Source of the DNA: Holophagaceae bacterium
GTDB taxonomy: Bacteria; Acidobacteriota; Holophagae; Holophagales; Holophagaceae
NCBI GenBank assembly: GCA_016722505.1
Contig: JADKJH010000004.1
Coordinates: 62,001-126,000 of the forward strand
DNA: 64,000 nt
Reading direction: 5' to 3'
In this document: positions 35,816-45,373 of the stretch, one piece after another
Layout: each line of letters opens with the position of its first letter
How positions within the stretch are numbered: the first letter of the stretch is position 1
Made by a program: the position numbers and the translations under genes
Notes under the pieces: model-generated
Told to the model about the DNA's origin: nothing
Seen by the model: only the letters and a program-made list of their open reading frames with translations
The model's database searches: none

Positions 35816-37096
35816 ATGTTCAGCTTCCCGGATGCCTTGCGCGCGTTGCGCTACCGCAATTTCCGCCTTTTCATGTCCGGCCAGCTGATCTCCCTCATCG
35901 GCACGTGGATGCAGACCGTGGCCCAATCCTGGCTGGTGTACCGGCTGACCGGTGAAGCCACTTGGCTGGGATTCGTCGCTTTCGCGGGACAGTTTCCGGT
36001 GTTCATCCTGGCCACGGTGGGAGGCATGACGGCCGACCGTGTGCGCCCCCACACGCTCATTGTCATCACTCAATCCACGTCCATGCTGCTGACCCTGATC
36101 CTTGCCCTGCTCACCCTCACCGGCCATGTGCAGATCTGGCATATCGTCACGACCTCGCTGCTGCTTGGGGCGGTGAACGCCTTCGATATCCCGGCCCGCC
36201 AAGTCTTTGTGGCCCAGACAGTGGCGCGGCCGGACCTCATGAACGCCATCGCCTTGAACTCTTCCATGTTCAATGGGGCCCGCATCGTCGGCCCGGCGGT
36301 GGCGGGCCTTCTGGTGGCCACCGTAGGCGAAGGTTGGTGCTTCCTCGTTAATAGCGTGAGCTACCTCGCGGTCATCTCCGGGCTTTTGGCCATGCGCCTG
36401 GACGGCATCCCAAGGGCGCGAGCCTCTGCAGGTGGAAGCGCCATGCTCGAGGGCTTCCGGTTCATCCTTGGGGCCAAACCGGTTCGCGACCTGCTGGTGC
36501 TTATCGGCCTGTTGAGCCTCATGGGCATGCCTTACTCGGTGCTTATGCCCATCTTCGCGGACCAGATCCTCCACGGAGGCCCCAGGGCTTTGGGCCTGCT
36601 GATGGGCACCTCTGGCGTGGGCGCTTTGGCGGGAGCCTTGAGTCTCGCCCTCCGGCGGAGCCCCAGGGGCCTCGGCCGTTGGATCGCGGTGAGCGCCATG
36701 GGCTTCGGCGCGGCCCTTGTCGTGTTTTCGTTTTCCCGGAGCCTCCCGCTTTCCGTAATGATCCTGTTGCCCGTGGGCTTCACGCTCATGGTGGAGATGG
36801 CCTCCAGCAACACGCTGATCCAGATGATGATTCCCGACCTGCTCCGAGGCCGGGTCATGTCGGTCTACTCGATGATGTTCATGGGCATGGCCCCCATCGG
36901 CGCACTCCTTGGCGGAGCTCTCGCGCATAAGCTCGGTGCGCCCATCACGGTGGCCCTGGGCGGTGGCGGATGCCTGTTGGCGGGGTTGGTCTTCGCCCTC
37001 CGTCTGCCGCAATGGAAGCAGGGCGCCCAGCTGTTGTACCGATCCGAGGAGGCGGCACGATTGGCAGAATCACCGGAGCCCGTAGAAGGCCCGTGA
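35816..37096 (+). CDS. MFS transporter (EntS-like exporter family)
   Basis: This 426-residue protein has 12 predicted TM helices. Typical features are RNFRLFMSGQLISLIGTWMQTVAQSWLVY at the start (core GQLISLIGTWMQT) and the loop AGGMTADR-like motif GGMTADRVRP. The central SSMFNGARIVGPAVAG and LLRGRVMSVYSMMFMGMAP are characteristic of the enterobactin-exporter-like MFS group. The cargo is unknown. It is monocistronic, starting 67 bases after iorB. Confidence 0.9.
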   Translation: MFSFPDALRALRYRNFRLFMSGQLISLIGTWMQTVAQSWLVYRLTGEATWLGFVAFAGQFPVFILATVGGMTADRVRPHTLIVITQSTSMLLTLILALLTLTGHVQIWHIVTTSLLLGAVNAFDIPARQVFVAQTVARPDLMNAIALNSSMFNGARIVGPAVAGLLVATVGEGWCFLVNSVSYLAVISGLLAMRLDGIPRARASAGGSAMLEGFRFILGAKPVRDLLVLIGLLSLMGMPYSVLMPIFADQILHGGPRALGLLMGTSGVGALAGALSLALRRSPRGLGRWIAVSAMGFGAALVVFSFSRSLPLSVMILLPVGFTLMVEMASSNTLIQMMIPDLLRGRVMSVYSMMFMGMAPIGALLGGALAHKLGAPITVALGGGGCLLAGLVFALRLPQWKQGAQLLYRSEEAARLAESPEPVEGP

Positions 37097-37198
37097 GGAA
37101 TGTTCAGCCAGATCGGACTGGGACCGGACTGGAGTGAAAATTGAGGTCAGCTCCAACACACGAGCTGCGCCGACAGGTTTTCCAGACGCTGGTTGACC

Positions 37199-37627
37199 TC
37201 AAACCCGCGGGTCTGCCCGAACCACGAGCACATCCACTTCAGCGGAACGGATCACTCGGTCAGCTGTGCTACCGAAAAGGAACGCATCCAAAGCTCCATG
37301 GCCTACATGGCCTATCACCAGCAAAGTGCCGGATTCGGCCTCGGCCACCAGGAGCCTAGCGGCATTCCCGGTGCGCACCAATTTTGTGCTTCCGGGAAAA
37401 GGTGAAAGCCATTCATCCAGCAGTTCCTTCGCATTGGGCTCGAATTTCTGGAACCAGGTCGGATCGGCCATGGGCGCATAGGCTTGGAAAATGGCTTGGG
37501 AAGGGTGCTCCACCACATGCATGGCGATCAGCGGGACGTTGAGCCGGGTGGCCCATTCTGCAGCCCGCTCCAAGGCCTTGCGGCTTGCTGCGGAGAAATC
37601 GATGCCTACGAGGACTCGGTTGACCAT
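37199..37627 (-). CDS. Universal stress protein (UspA family)
   Basis: This 142-residue cytoplasmic protein has GGAGG before its ATG. It carries the Usp fold opening VLVGIDFSAASRKALERAAEWA and the ATP-binding signature GHVGHGALDAFLFGST (G-x2-G-x9-G-S/T), followed by SAEVDVLVVR. It is therefore the ATP-binding type. It is transcribed in the same direction as, and downstream of, the AI-2E family permease. Confidence 0.9.
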   Translation of the reverse strand: MVNRVLVGIDFSAASRKALERAAEWATRLNVPLIAMHVVEHPSQAIFQAYAPMADPTWFQKFEPNAKELLDEWLSPFPGSTKLVRTGNAARLLVAEAESGTLLVIGHVGHGALDAFLFGSTADRVIRSAEVDVLVVRADPRV

Positions 37628-37713
37628 GGGAACCTCCACGTGCCGACACCAACATAGGTCACGGCAACTGTCGCCTTCGGCACAACTCGCCATGGCTGCC
37701 AGACGGATTCCCC

Positions 37714-38832
37714 TTAATCTGGCGGCAGCTCAGTTTGGGAATCAATCGCCGATGCCTCAGTGGTTTCTGTTCGATGACGCCAGCATTCCAGGAGCACCGT
37801 GGTGATTGTAAGGGCCACAGGGCCAAGGATGAGACCGGATGCGCCAAAAACCATCAAGCCACCCACGACCGATAGAAAGGCGAGGATGGTGTGCAGTTTC
37901 AGCCGGTTCCCCACCAGGATCGGACGAAGTAGATTATCGATTCCACCCACGATGATCCCACCCCACACCGTGAGAATCAGAGCTTTCCCCCAACTGCCTT
38001 CCAGCCCCAGGAAGAGGGCCGCGGGAATCCAGACGATGAAGGCACCAAGCACTGGCACCACGGCCAGTAGAGCCATGACTACGCCCCAAAGCAAGGGCGC
38101 CGGGAGCCCCAACCACCAGAACATCAATCCGCCCAGGAGTCCCTGCACCGCTGAGACGGCCAATGTTCCATAGACGGTGGCATAGACCGTATCTTCGACA
38201 CGGCCAAACAGCCGGTCCATCTCTGCCTTGGAGAGCGGCGATAAAGACCGCAGCGATTGGAGCGCTGTCCGACGATCCCGCAGGAAATAGAAAAGCAGAT
38301 AAAACGTGAGGCAGAATCCGATCATCTGCACCACAGATCCCTTCACGATGGCCCCTGCAGCCGTAGTCAACCAGGTGGCAACGGTCTTGACGGTTCCCGG
38401 CAGGTCAATCTGTTTTTCGATCCAGTCCGCGAGAGGCGCAACGCGTGGCTGCGCTTCAATGGCACGCCTCCATTCGCCGGATTCCACTTTTGTCCTGATG
38501 ATCTCCGCGCCTCTCGCGGACTCCAGGATGAGCCGCTGCCCCACAAAGGTAGCGGGCACGGCCACGATCACCGCCACGACCACCACGGCTACCGCAGCAG
38601 CTAGGCTGGCGCGCTTGAGTTTTGCTTCCAGCCACCGTTGGAAGGGAGCGAACAGAACCGCCAGCGCCAGGGCCCAGGTAAGAGCTGGCAGAAAGGGCAG
38701 GGCCAACCGGTAGCAGACGTAGATGCCAAGGGCGGTTGCCAAGATCAAGACCAGTGTGTGGATCTGGCTCCGGGATCCCCAATCGTTCGCTGAGGTGGCT
38801 GTGGTCGGAAGGGGTGCCTGGTTTCTTTTCAA
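37714..38832 (-). CDS. AI-2E family (PerM/YdiK-like) membrane permease
   Basis: This 372-residue protein has about eight TM helices. The family's central region is present (FYLLFYFLRDRRTALQSLRSL, then VYGTLAVSAVQGLLGGLMFW). So is the hallmark C-terminal half LPAPLLWGVVMALLAVVPVLG, IWIPAALFLGLEGSWGKAL and VGGIDNLLRPILVGNRLKLH. Members have been linked to autoinducer-2 export or Na+/H+ antiport; the cargo is not predictable. Confidence 0.9.
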   Translation of the reverse strand: MKRNQAPLPTTATSANDWGSRSQIHTLVLILATALGIYVCYRLALPFLPALTWALALAVLFAPFQRWLEAKLKRASLAAAVAVVVVAVIVAVPATFVGQRLILESARGAEIIRTKVESGEWRRAIEAQPRVAPLADWIEKQIDLPGTVKTVATWLTTAAGAIVKGSVVQMIGFCLTFYLLFYFLRDRRTALQSLRSLSPLSKAEMDRLFGRVEDTVYATVYGTLAVSAVQGLLGGLMFWWLGLPAPLLWGVVMALLAVVPVLGAFIVWIPAALFLGLEGSWGKALILTVWGGIIVGGIDNLLRPILVGNRLKLHTILAFLSVVGGLMVFGASGLILGPVALTITTVLLECWRHRTETTEASAIDSQTELPPD

Positions 38833-38988
38833 CTTCGTCGCCCTTTTTTCAAGTCACAAGATCAGCGAAAACTCACACACTCCGGCGCGCCTTTGCCAAA
38901 TGTTTTTCCCCCTGACCAGAATGGCGTTGCCTCGCAAAACAAGCCACGGCAATTAATGCTTGGAGGGCGCTTCTAGCCGTTGCAAAGG

Positions 38989-39002
38989 TTGATCCAGGTC
39001 AC
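38989..39002 (+). promoter_or_regulatory. Possible Crp/Fnr-type site upstream of the hox operon
   Basis: TTGATCCAGGTCAC has the form TTGA-N6-TCAC within GTTGATCCAGGTCACAAC. It lies about 120 bases before hoxF in a 290-base gap. A single near-consensus match of this length can occur by chance. Confidence 0.35.
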
Positions 39003-39122
39003 AACTCCCTGGGATTCCCGGTATTCCTGGGGCATGGCTTCTATCTTGGATCCGACGGTTCTTGGGCTGTTTGATCTTTCTGAAAAGGCCTCGGGAACGT
39101 CCCCGAAGGGAGACTTGATTCC

Positions 39123-41009
39123 ATGTATCCCAGCCTAACGATCCCCGTTCCTGACTTCCTGGATTCCATCCCGGTGGAGCATCGGAAGGATCCCCATGCC
39201 TTGCTTCAGATCCTCATCCAGATCCAGCATGCATACCATCACGTGCCCAAGGAAGCGGCGAAACGGCTTGCGGAGGAGATGGGTGTCCCGCTGGTCCGGG
39301 TCCAAGGCCTATTGAGTTTCTACTCGTTTCTGAGCCCTGAACCTCAGGGCGACTATGTCATCCATTTCAGCGACAACATCACGGACCAGATGTTGGGAAA
39401 CCGCGGGCTGGCGGCCCACCTGTGCCAGCGGCTCGGGGTAAAGCTTGGCGAGACCCGGAAAGATGGCCGGGTGAGCGTCCACTTCACCTCCTGCACGGGG
39501 ATGTGCGATCAGGGCCCTGCCGCCCTGGTGAATTATCTCCCAGTGACGAACCTGGATCAGGAGCGTATCGAACGCATCGCAGACCTCGTCAATGCCCAGA
39601 TCCCCCTCCAAGACTGGCCGCCGGAATTCTTCACGGTGAAGAGCCAGATCAGACGCTCGGATGTGGTCTTCCGCAAGCCGATCGAACCCGGTGAAGGCAT
39701 TCGTGCCAGTCTGGAGCGAGGGGGCGCGTTTCTCGCGGAATGGGCCGAAGACTTGGCTCCCAGCGACGCCCGCAAACATCATCTGGAACGGGGCGGCGCT
39801 GAGACGTTGAAGGAAATCTACCGCTCCGAGCTGCGGGGACGGGGCGGCGCCGGTTTCAAGACCGGCATCAAATGGGAGTCCGTCCGGGATGCCAAGAGCA
39901 GCGACCACTATGTTCTCTGCAATGCCGATGAGGGAGAGCCGGGCACCTTCAAGGACCGGGTCCTGCTCACGGATTACGCGGACATGGTGTTCGAAGGGAT
40001 GACTATTTGCGGCCATGCGGTAGGTTCCAAAACCGGGATCCTTTATCTTCGCCAGGAATATTGGTACATGAAGGAGCACCTTGAGAAGGTGCTGAGCCGG
40101 CGCCGGGAAGCTGGCCTGCTGGGCAAGGGAATCCTGGGCACGGCCTTGGACTTCGATATCGAATTGCATTTCGGAGCGGGCGCCTACATCTGCGGCATGG
40201 AAACCGCCATGATCAAAAGCATTGAGGGGCGCCGCGGGATCCCACGCAGGCGCTGGCCGCTACCGGTGCATCAGGGCTACCTGAGGTGCCCTACGGTGGT
40301 GAACAACGTAGAGACCTTCGCCGCAGCCACGGTCATCAGCGCCAAGGGAGGCGCCTGGTTCGCCCACAACGGCACGGGCCAATCCACCGGCACCAAGCTT
40401 TTCTGCGTTTCAGGCGATTGCGAGCGACCCGGGATCTACGAGTATCCCTGGGGAGTCAGCGTTCATGAGGTTCTTCGGGATTGTGGCGCCCTCGATGCCC
40501 AAGGGGTCCAGGTGGGAGGCCCCAGCGGGACCATGATCAACACCCGGGAATTCGACCGTTCAGCCTGTTTCGAGGACCTGGTGGGTACCGGCACCCTCAT
40601 GATTTTCGGCCCCCAGCGGGACATGTTCGAAGCCGTGAAGAACTTCGCGCTTTTCTTCCAGCACGAAAGCTGCGGCCTCTGCACGCCCTGCCGTGTCGGA
40701 ACCACCCTGCTGGCCAACTACGTGCGGAAATTCGAGAAGGGATGCGGATCTCCGGTGGATCTGAAGGAGATGCAAAACATTTCAGGCTTGATGAAGACCA
40801 TGGCGCACTGCGGCCTAGGCCAAACCGCGAATCACCACATCACCGAGAGCATCGAAAAGTTCCCAGCCATCTGGAAGGGCCGGATGAAGACCACGGAATT
40901 CATTCCAGCCTTCGATCTGGATGGAGCTTTGGAGGAGGCCCGGAACCTTACGGGCCGTACGGATCCTGAAGCCCACCTCGCACCCGACCATGCACCGATG
41001 GAGGCCTGA
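39123..41009 (+). CDS. hoxF: NAD-reducing hydrogenase diaphorase subunit HoxF (with NuoE-like N-terminus)
   Basis: This flavoprotein subunit exchanges electrons with NAD(H). The 628-residue protein joins a NuoE-like domain (about 1-170) to a NuoF-like domain with FMN/NAD sites (ELRGRGGAGFKTG, CNADEGEPGTFKDR, GAGAYICGMETA) and the 4Fe-4S motif ESCGLCTPCRVG. In the NuoE part only the second Cys pair survives (SCTGMC, C124 and C128). The first pair is replaced by S83 and D88 in HFSDNITDQM, so a normal 2Fe-2S cluster there is unlikely. It is the first gene of a tight hoxFUYHW operon, 3 bases from hoxU. Confidence 0.95.
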   Translation: MYPSLTIPVPDFLDSIPVEHRKDPHALLQILIQIQHAYHHVPKEAAKRLAEEMGVPLVRVQGLLSFYSFLSPEPQGDYVIHFSDNITDQMLGNRGLAAHLCQRLGVKLGETRKDGRVSVHFTSCTGMCDQGPAALVNYLPVTNLDQERIERIADLVNAQIPLQDWPPEFFTVKSQIRRSDVVFRKPIEPGEGIRASLERGGAFLAEWAEDLAPSDARKHHLERGGAETLKEIYRSELRGRGGAGFKTGIKWESVRDAKSSDHYVLCNADEGEPGTFKDRVLLTDYADMVFEGMTICGHAVGSKTGILYLRQEYWYMKEHLEKVLSRRREAGLLGKGILGTALDFDIELHFGAGAYICGMETAMIKSIEGRRGIPRRRWPLPVHQGYLRCPTVVNNVETFAAATVISAKGGAWFAHNGTGQSTGTKLFCVSGDCERPGIYEYPWGVSVHEVLRDCGALDAQGVQVGGPSGTMINTREFDRSACFEDLVGTGTLMIFGPQRDMFEAVKNFALFFQHESCGLCTPCRVGTTLLANYVRKFEKGCGSPVDLKEMQNISGLMKTMAHCGLGQTANHHITESIEKFPAIWKGRMKTTEFIPAFDLDGALEEARNLTGRTDPEAHLAPDHAPMEA

Positions 41010-41012
41010 GCC

Positions 41013-41738
41013 ATGTCCAGCAGCTTCTTCCTCGACGGCAAGGCCATTCCATTCAAGGAAGGACAAACCGTCCTTCAGGCAGCCATGAGCGCGGGACATT
41101 ACATCCCCCATCTCTGCTGGCGCCCGGAACTGGAACCCCACAGTTCCTGCCGTCTATGCACCGTCATCATCAGCGGGAAACCATTCTCCTCCTGCACCCA
41201 GCCAGCCATGGAGGGGCAGAACGTGGAGTGCGATACCCCAGAGCTGAAAGCGATGCGGCGTGCGGTGACCCAACTCCTCTTCGTAGAGGGGAACCACTAC
41301 TGTCCATCTTGCGAGGAGAGTGGCGGTTGCAAGCTTCAGGCGACCGCCTACTACCTTGGGATGCAAGACAACCATTTCCCCCACCAGTTTCCGGTCCGGG
41401 TGAGGGACTCGAGCCACCCCCTGGTGAATCTCGACCGGGATCGCTGCATCCGCTGCGAAACCTGTGTCAGGGCCAGCCGGGAACTGGATGGCAAGAACGT
41501 CTTCGCCATCCATGGCCGGGGCATCCGATCCAAGCTGGCGGTCAATTCCCCCACAGGCTTGTTGAAAGACAGCGGCATCTCCCCGGAGGACATGGCGGTG
41601 AAGCTCTGCCCAACCGGAGCCCTGACCGTGAAGCGCGTGGGTTTTGAATTCCCCATCGGCCAGAGGATCTTCGACCAGGAGTCCATCGCCACCCTTGAAC
41701 TGCGGGAATACGCGAACCAGGAGGCCGTCCATGGCTGA
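41013..41738 (+). CDS. hoxU: NAD-reducing hydrogenase diaphorase subunit HoxU
   Basis: This 241-residue iron-sulfur subunit relays electrons between HoxY and HoxF and resembles the N-terminus of NuoG. It has a 2Fe-2S set (CWRPELEPHSSCRLC plus FSSC) and the His/Cys 4Fe-4S set (HYCPSCEESGGC). A further 4Fe-4S motif, CIRCETC, is followed by the more distant KLCPTGAL. Its 3' end overlaps hoxY by 8 bases. Confidence 0.95.
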   Translation: MSSSFFLDGKAIPFKEGQTVLQAAMSAGHYIPHLCWRPELEPHSSCRLCTVIISGKPFSSCTQPAMEGQNVECDTPELKAMRRAVTQLLFVEGNHYCPSCEESGGCKLQATAYYLGMQDNHFPHQFPVRVRDSSHPLVNLDRDRCIRCETCVRASRELDGKNVFAIHGRGIRSKLAVNSPTGLLKDSGISPEDMAVKLCPTGALTVKRVGFEFPIGQRIFDQESIATLELREYANQEAVHG

Positions 41739-42273
41739 GAAGCTGAAAGTCGCTACCTGCTCGCTGGCAGGCTGCTTCGGCTGCCACATGTCGCTGCTGG
41801 ATGTGGATGAACGCCTGCTTGAACTCTTGGAAATCGTGGAGTTCGACCGGAGCCCCATCAACGACATCAAGCACATCAGCCAACCTGTGGACCTGGGCCT
41901 GATCGAAGGCGGCGTCTGCAATGCCGAGAACATCCATGTGCTCCATGAATTCCGGAAGATGTGCAAGATCCTGGTGGCGGTGGGGGAATGCGGAATCACC
42001 GGTGGGATTCCCTCCATGCGCAACAGCTTTACCTTGAAGGAGTGCCTGGAGGAGGCATTCGTCCGGGGAGCCGGGACCGAGAATGCCCATATTCCTGATG
42101 ACCCTGAGATACCCCTGCTCCTGGACAAGGTCCGGCCGCTACACCACATCGTGAAGATAGATTACTTCCTGCCTGGATGTCCGCCTTCCGCGGAAGCTTT
42201 CTTGTACTTTCTGACGGAGTTGATGGCTGGCCGTGATCCCAGCCTGCCTCAGGAACTCATCCACTTCGACTAA
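41731..42273 (+). CDS. hoxY: NAD-reducing hydrogenase small subunit HoxY
   Basis: The ATG at 41731 sits in the end of hoxU (ATGGCTGA). The 180-residue small subunit carries the proximal 4Fe-4S cluster: CSLAGCFGCHMSLLD at the start, GECGITGG in the middle and LPGCPPSAE near the end. It docks to HoxH and passes electrons to HoxU. No Tat signal is present, which fits a cytoplasmic enzyme. Confidence 0.95.
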   Translation: MAEKLKVATCSLAGCFGCHMSLLDVDERLLELLEIVEFDRSPINDIKHISQPVDLGLIEGGVCNAENIHVLHEFRKMCKILVAVGECGITGGIPSMRNSFTLKECLEEAFVRGAGTENAHIPDDPEIPLLLDKVRPLHHIVKIDYFLPGCPPSAEAFLYFLTELMAGRDPSLPQELIHFD

Positions 42274-42303
42274 GCAGCCACCACCGTTTTCCTAGGAATT
42301 CCC

Positions 42304-43803
42304 ATGACCCCCATCGCGAACATGCAACTGGAAACGGCCATTCATCCCGAGGGCCTCAGACGCACGGTCATCGAGCCCATCACCCGTGTGGAGGGCCACG
42401 GGAAAATCACCCTGCTCATGGATGAACAGAACCATGTGAAACAGGCGCGGCTCCACATCGTGGAATTCCGCGGTTTCGAAAAGTTCATCCAGGGACGTCC
42501 GTACTGGGAGATTCCGGTGCTGGTGCAACGTCTTTGCGGTATCTGCCCCGTCAGCCACCATCTGGCTGCGGCCAAGGCCATGGACATGCTGGTGGGGGCC
42601 CGCACACTCACCCCGACCGCCGAGAAACTCCGCCGTTTGCTCCACTACGGCCAAACCCTCCAAAGCCACGCGCTGCATTTCTTCCACCTGGCCAGTCCGG
42701 ATCTCCTGTTCGGGTACGACGCCGAGGTGGCCACGCGCAACATCATCGGCGTCATCCAGGCCCATCCGGGTATTGCCGTACAAGGCGTGATGCTGCGCAA
42801 GTATGGCCAAGAGGTCATCCGGGTTCTGTCCGGCAAGCGTGTCCATGGGAATTTCGCCATTCCCGGCGGTGTGAACAAAGGCTTCACCAAGGAGGACTGC
42901 AATTATCTGAAGAAGGATCTCGATCAGGTCATCAAATGGTCGCAGAGCGCGGTGGAGATCGCCCGTGGGCTTTACACCGGAAACCTGGAAGAAAACGCCT
43001 CCTTCGGAGCTTTCAGATCCAACTTCCTGAGCCTGGCTGCGCCCGATGGAAGCTTCGAACTCTACGATGGGAAACTCCGTGCCACCGATGCCGACGGCGG
43101 GCGCATCTTCGACCAGGTGGATTATGCGAACTACCTTCGCCATATCCACGAGGAAGTGAAATCCTGGTCCTACATGAAGTTCCCTTTCATCGTGGCCTTG
43201 GGCAACGATGCTGGCTGGTACCGGGTGGGCCCCCTCGCCCGCATCAACAACGCCGAACGCATGCCGACGCCTCTGGCCGAAGAGGCGCGGAAACGCTTCG
43301 CGGCCATGGGCGAAGGTGGCCCGGTGCATGCCACCATGGCCTACCACTGGGCGCGCATGATCGAAATGCTCTATGCGGCCGAAGCCATCCGGGAACTGCT
43401 CGATGATCCGGACATCTACGGAAAGGATCTCCTGATCCAGGGCGAACGAGCCCTGGAAGGCGTTGGCGTCATCGAGGCCCCGCGTGGAACCCTCTTCCAC
43501 CATTACGTAGTGGATGAAAACGATGCAGTGGTCAAGGCCAACCTTATCGTCGCCACGACGAACAACAACACCGCCATGAACTCAGCGGTGCGCGAAGTGG
43601 CGGCCCACTATCTGGATGGGAAGGAACTTACGGAGGGTCTGCTGAATCACATCGAAGTGGCCATCCGCGCCTACGATCCCTGCCTCTCCTGCGCCACCCA
43701 TGCCCTCGGGAAAATGCCCCTTGAAGTGGAGCTGTTGGATGCGCAAGGGCGCCAGGTACACCGCTTGATAAGGAACGCGGATGGCAGTTGCGAGGAAGGA
43801 TGA
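42304..43803 (+). CDS. hoxH: NAD-reducing hydrogenase large subunit HoxH
   Basis: This 499-residue subunit holds the NiFe active site. The L1 motif [11 protein letters not shown] supplies C78, C81 and H85, and the L2 motif DPCLSCATH near the end supplies C460 and C463. Residues after His466 form a 33-residue tail that HoxW should remove during nickel insertion. [10 protein letters not shown] at the N-terminus is typical. With HoxFUY it makes a bidirectional group 3d-type NiFe hydrogenase coupling H2 to NAD+. The hyp maturation genes are not in this window. Confidence 0.96.
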   Translation: MTPIANMQLETAIHPEGLRRTVIEPITRVEGHGKITLLMDEQNHVKQARLHIVEFRGFEKFIQGRPYWEIPVLVQRLCGICPVSHHLAAAKAMDMLVGARTLTPTAEKLRRLLHYGQTLQSHALHFFHLASPDLLFGYDAEVATRNIIGVIQAHPGIAVQGVMLRKYGQEVIRVLSGKRVHGNFAIPGGVNKGFTKEDCNYLKKDLDQVIKWSQSAVEIARGLYTGNLEENASFGAFRSNFLSLAAPDGSFELYDGKLRATDADGGRIFDQVDYANYLRHIHEEVKSWSYMKFPFIVALGNDAGWYRVGPLARINNAERMPTPLAEEARKRFAAMGEGGPVHATMAYHWARMIEMLYAAEAIRELLDDPDIYGKDLLIQGERALEGVGVIEAPRGTLFHHYVVDENDAVVKANLIVATTNNNTAMNSAVREVAAHYLDGKELTEGLLNHIEVAIRAYDPCLSCATHALGKMPLEVELLDAQGRQVHRLIRNADGSCEEG

Positions 43804-43819
43804 AGCCCCAAGGCCCGCC

Positions 43820-44368
43820 ATGACCCCTCCTCGCATCATCATCCTGGGTTGCGGCAATCCCAGCCGCGGAGACGACGCCTTGGGGCCGCTGCTCATAGAA
43901 CGTGTGGGGCACTGGATCCGCTTGCACCCGGACAGGCCTGTGGCGGCCGTGGAGGATTTTCAATTCCAGGTGGAGCACTCCTTGGATCTAGAAGGCCGGG
44001 ACTTGGCCCTTTTCGTGGATGCGGCGGCCTCTGGGCCGGAGCCCTATGCCCTGGCGCGCATCCAGCCGCTGGCGGACACCAGCTTCACCAGCCACGCCAT
44101 CTCTCCCCAGGCGGTGCTGCATGCCTTCAGTGCCCTTGGCCAAGGGGAATCGCCACCTTCCTTCGTGCTGGCGGTGCGTGGCTATTCCTTCGAACTTGGG
44201 GAAGAACTGAGCCCTGAGGGACGGAACAACCTGGAGTCAGCTTGGATACTCCTGGAACAGCTCCTGGAGAGGCCAACCCTTGAAGGCTGGGAGCGGCATT
44301 GCGCGGCTTCAGCGCATGGATTTCTTCAGGGCCTGGATCAAGGTGTCCAGGGATTGCAGGAATCGTGA
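43820..44368 (+). CDS. hoxW: Hydrogenase maturation endopeptidase HoxW
   Basis: This 182-residue protein (ATG 43820, AAGG upstream) has the HycI/HoxW signature GCGNPSRGDDALGP, containing the nickel-sensing acidic residue, plus ALFVDAAASGPEP and SHAISPQAVL with His. It cleaves the C-terminal peptide of HoxH after nickel insertion. The final 60 bases overlap, on opposite strands, with the end of the DUF188 gene, an unusual convergent overlap. It closes the hox operon. Confidence 0.9.
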   Translation: MTPPRIIILGCGNPSRGDDALGPLLIERVGHWIRLHPDRPVAAVEDFQFQVEHSLDLEGRDLALFVDAAASGPEPYALARIQPLADTSFTSHAISPQAVLHAFSALGQGESPPSFVLAVRGYSFELGEELSPEGRNNLESAWILLEQLLERPTLEGWERHCAASAHGFLQGLDQGVQGLQES

Positions 44369-44767
44369 GCGATCCCTGGCTTCGAAGGGTGCCGGTCCGC
44401 CGCTGACCACACCCATGTCCCGCAATTGGGCCATGAGTTCCCGGGTGGCCAGGGCCTCGCCCATGGCGTCATCGGAGAACACCTTGCCACGGGAATCCAG
44501 CACCCGCGCGCCTTTGGCGAGGCAGCGGGCCGCCAGGGGCAGGTCCGAAGTGATGGCGATATCCCTCGCCGTGACGCGCTCGGCGATCCAGTCATCAGCC
44601 ACATCGAGCTGACCACCCCGCACCACCACCATCTCGAAGAGTGGGTCACGGGGAATGCGCAGGCTGGTGTTAGCAACGAGATGCACTTTCAGACCGTAGC
44701 GCTTGGCAACACGGAATATTTCATCTTTAACCGGGCAGGCGTCGCCATCCACATAGAGTTCGATCAA
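44309..44767 (-). CDS. YaiI/YqxD (DUF188) family protein
   Basis: This 152-residue protein matches the family well: ELYVDGDACPVKDEIFRVA at the start, ITSDLPLAARCLAKGARVLDSRGK in the middle (core TSDLPLAARCLAKGA) and FLQSLDTLI at the end. The fold is PIN/5'-nuclease-like with acidic residues in DGDACP, but no activity is established. It is coupled to the upstream FMN reductase gene by an ATGA overlap, and its 3' end overlaps hoxW. Confidence 0.92.
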   Translation of the reverse strand: MIELYVDGDACPVKDEIFRVAKRYGLKVHLVANTSLRIPRDPLFEMVVVRGGQLDVADDWIAERVTARDIAITSDLPLAARCLAKGARVLDSRGKVFSDDAMGEALATRELMAQLRDMGVVSGGPAPFEARDRSRFLQSLDTLIQALKKSMR

Positions 44768-45330
44768 GGCTGGCTCCCAGTCTGGGCGCGGGCTTCCACC
44801 GCATGGATCAGACCATCCAGAATTTTATGAAGCGTCTCGGCCAGAGCTGGATCCACGATGTCGCCATCGGGCTTCACGCGGCTGCGGCCAAAGGGGATGG
44901 GTTGGGAAATCTCCGGGACAATTCGGGCCGACATCACCGTCAGGGTCTGGATCAGCCACGCCAAAGCCTTTTCGCCCCCGGTCGCCCCTGGCGAAGTGCT
45001 GAGGGCGGCCACAGGCTTCTCCACGAATTCCCCGGAAGCCACCGTCCACTCCAGGGCGTTCTTCAAAATGCCCGGCATGCCATGGGCGTATTCTGGCGTG
45101 CAGATGATGATGCCATCCGCGGCGCTGAGCTGAGCCCGCAGGGCGTGGACTGGGGCTGGCGCTGCTTCTGTTTCAAGACCTGGATCGAAGGGCGGCAGTT
45201 CCGCCAGACCTTCGTACAGCGTGATGCGGTGACCCTGCGGCGCGAGGGCTTGCAATGCCCGCAGCAGGGCCGTGTTGGAGGATTCGGAGCGCAGGCTGCC
45301 GGAGATGGCGAGGATTTCCATGAAGGACAT
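44764..45330 (-). CDS. NADPH-dependent FMN reductase (NAD(P)H:quinone/azo-reductase-like)
   Basis: This flavodoxin-fold protein of 188 residues has the FMN-binding loop AISGSLRSESSNTALLRAL, the segment ICTPEYAHGMPGILKNALEW and SPGATGGEKALAWL. It reduces FMN or quinones with NAD(P)H. The ATG at 45330 (MSFMEILAISGS) is chosen; an ATG three codons later is equally good. It forms a two-gene operon with the DUF188 gene. Confidence 0.88.
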   Translation of the reverse strand: MSFMEILAISGSLRSESSNTALLRALQALAPQGHRITLYEGLAELPPFDPGLETEAAPAPVHALRAQLSAADGIIICTPEYAHGMPGILKNALEWTVASGEFVEKPVAALSTSPGATGGEKALAWLIQTLTVMSARIVPEISQPIPFGRSRVKPDGDIVDPALAETLHKILDGLIHAVEARAQTGSQP

Positions 45331-45373
45331 CGTAACGAAATTATGATCGGGCCACCTGGCACAGTGGGTATGT

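Noticed and set aside
35507..37012. Long minus-strand frame opposite iorB and the MFS gene
   Set aside because: It is rich in His, Gln and Glu without motifs and mirrors the third-codon GC bias of real genes on the other strand.
42292..43503. Minus-strand frame of about 400 codons opposite hoxH
   Set aside because: It lies wholly inside hoxH, which has all active-site motifs. It is an antisense artefact.
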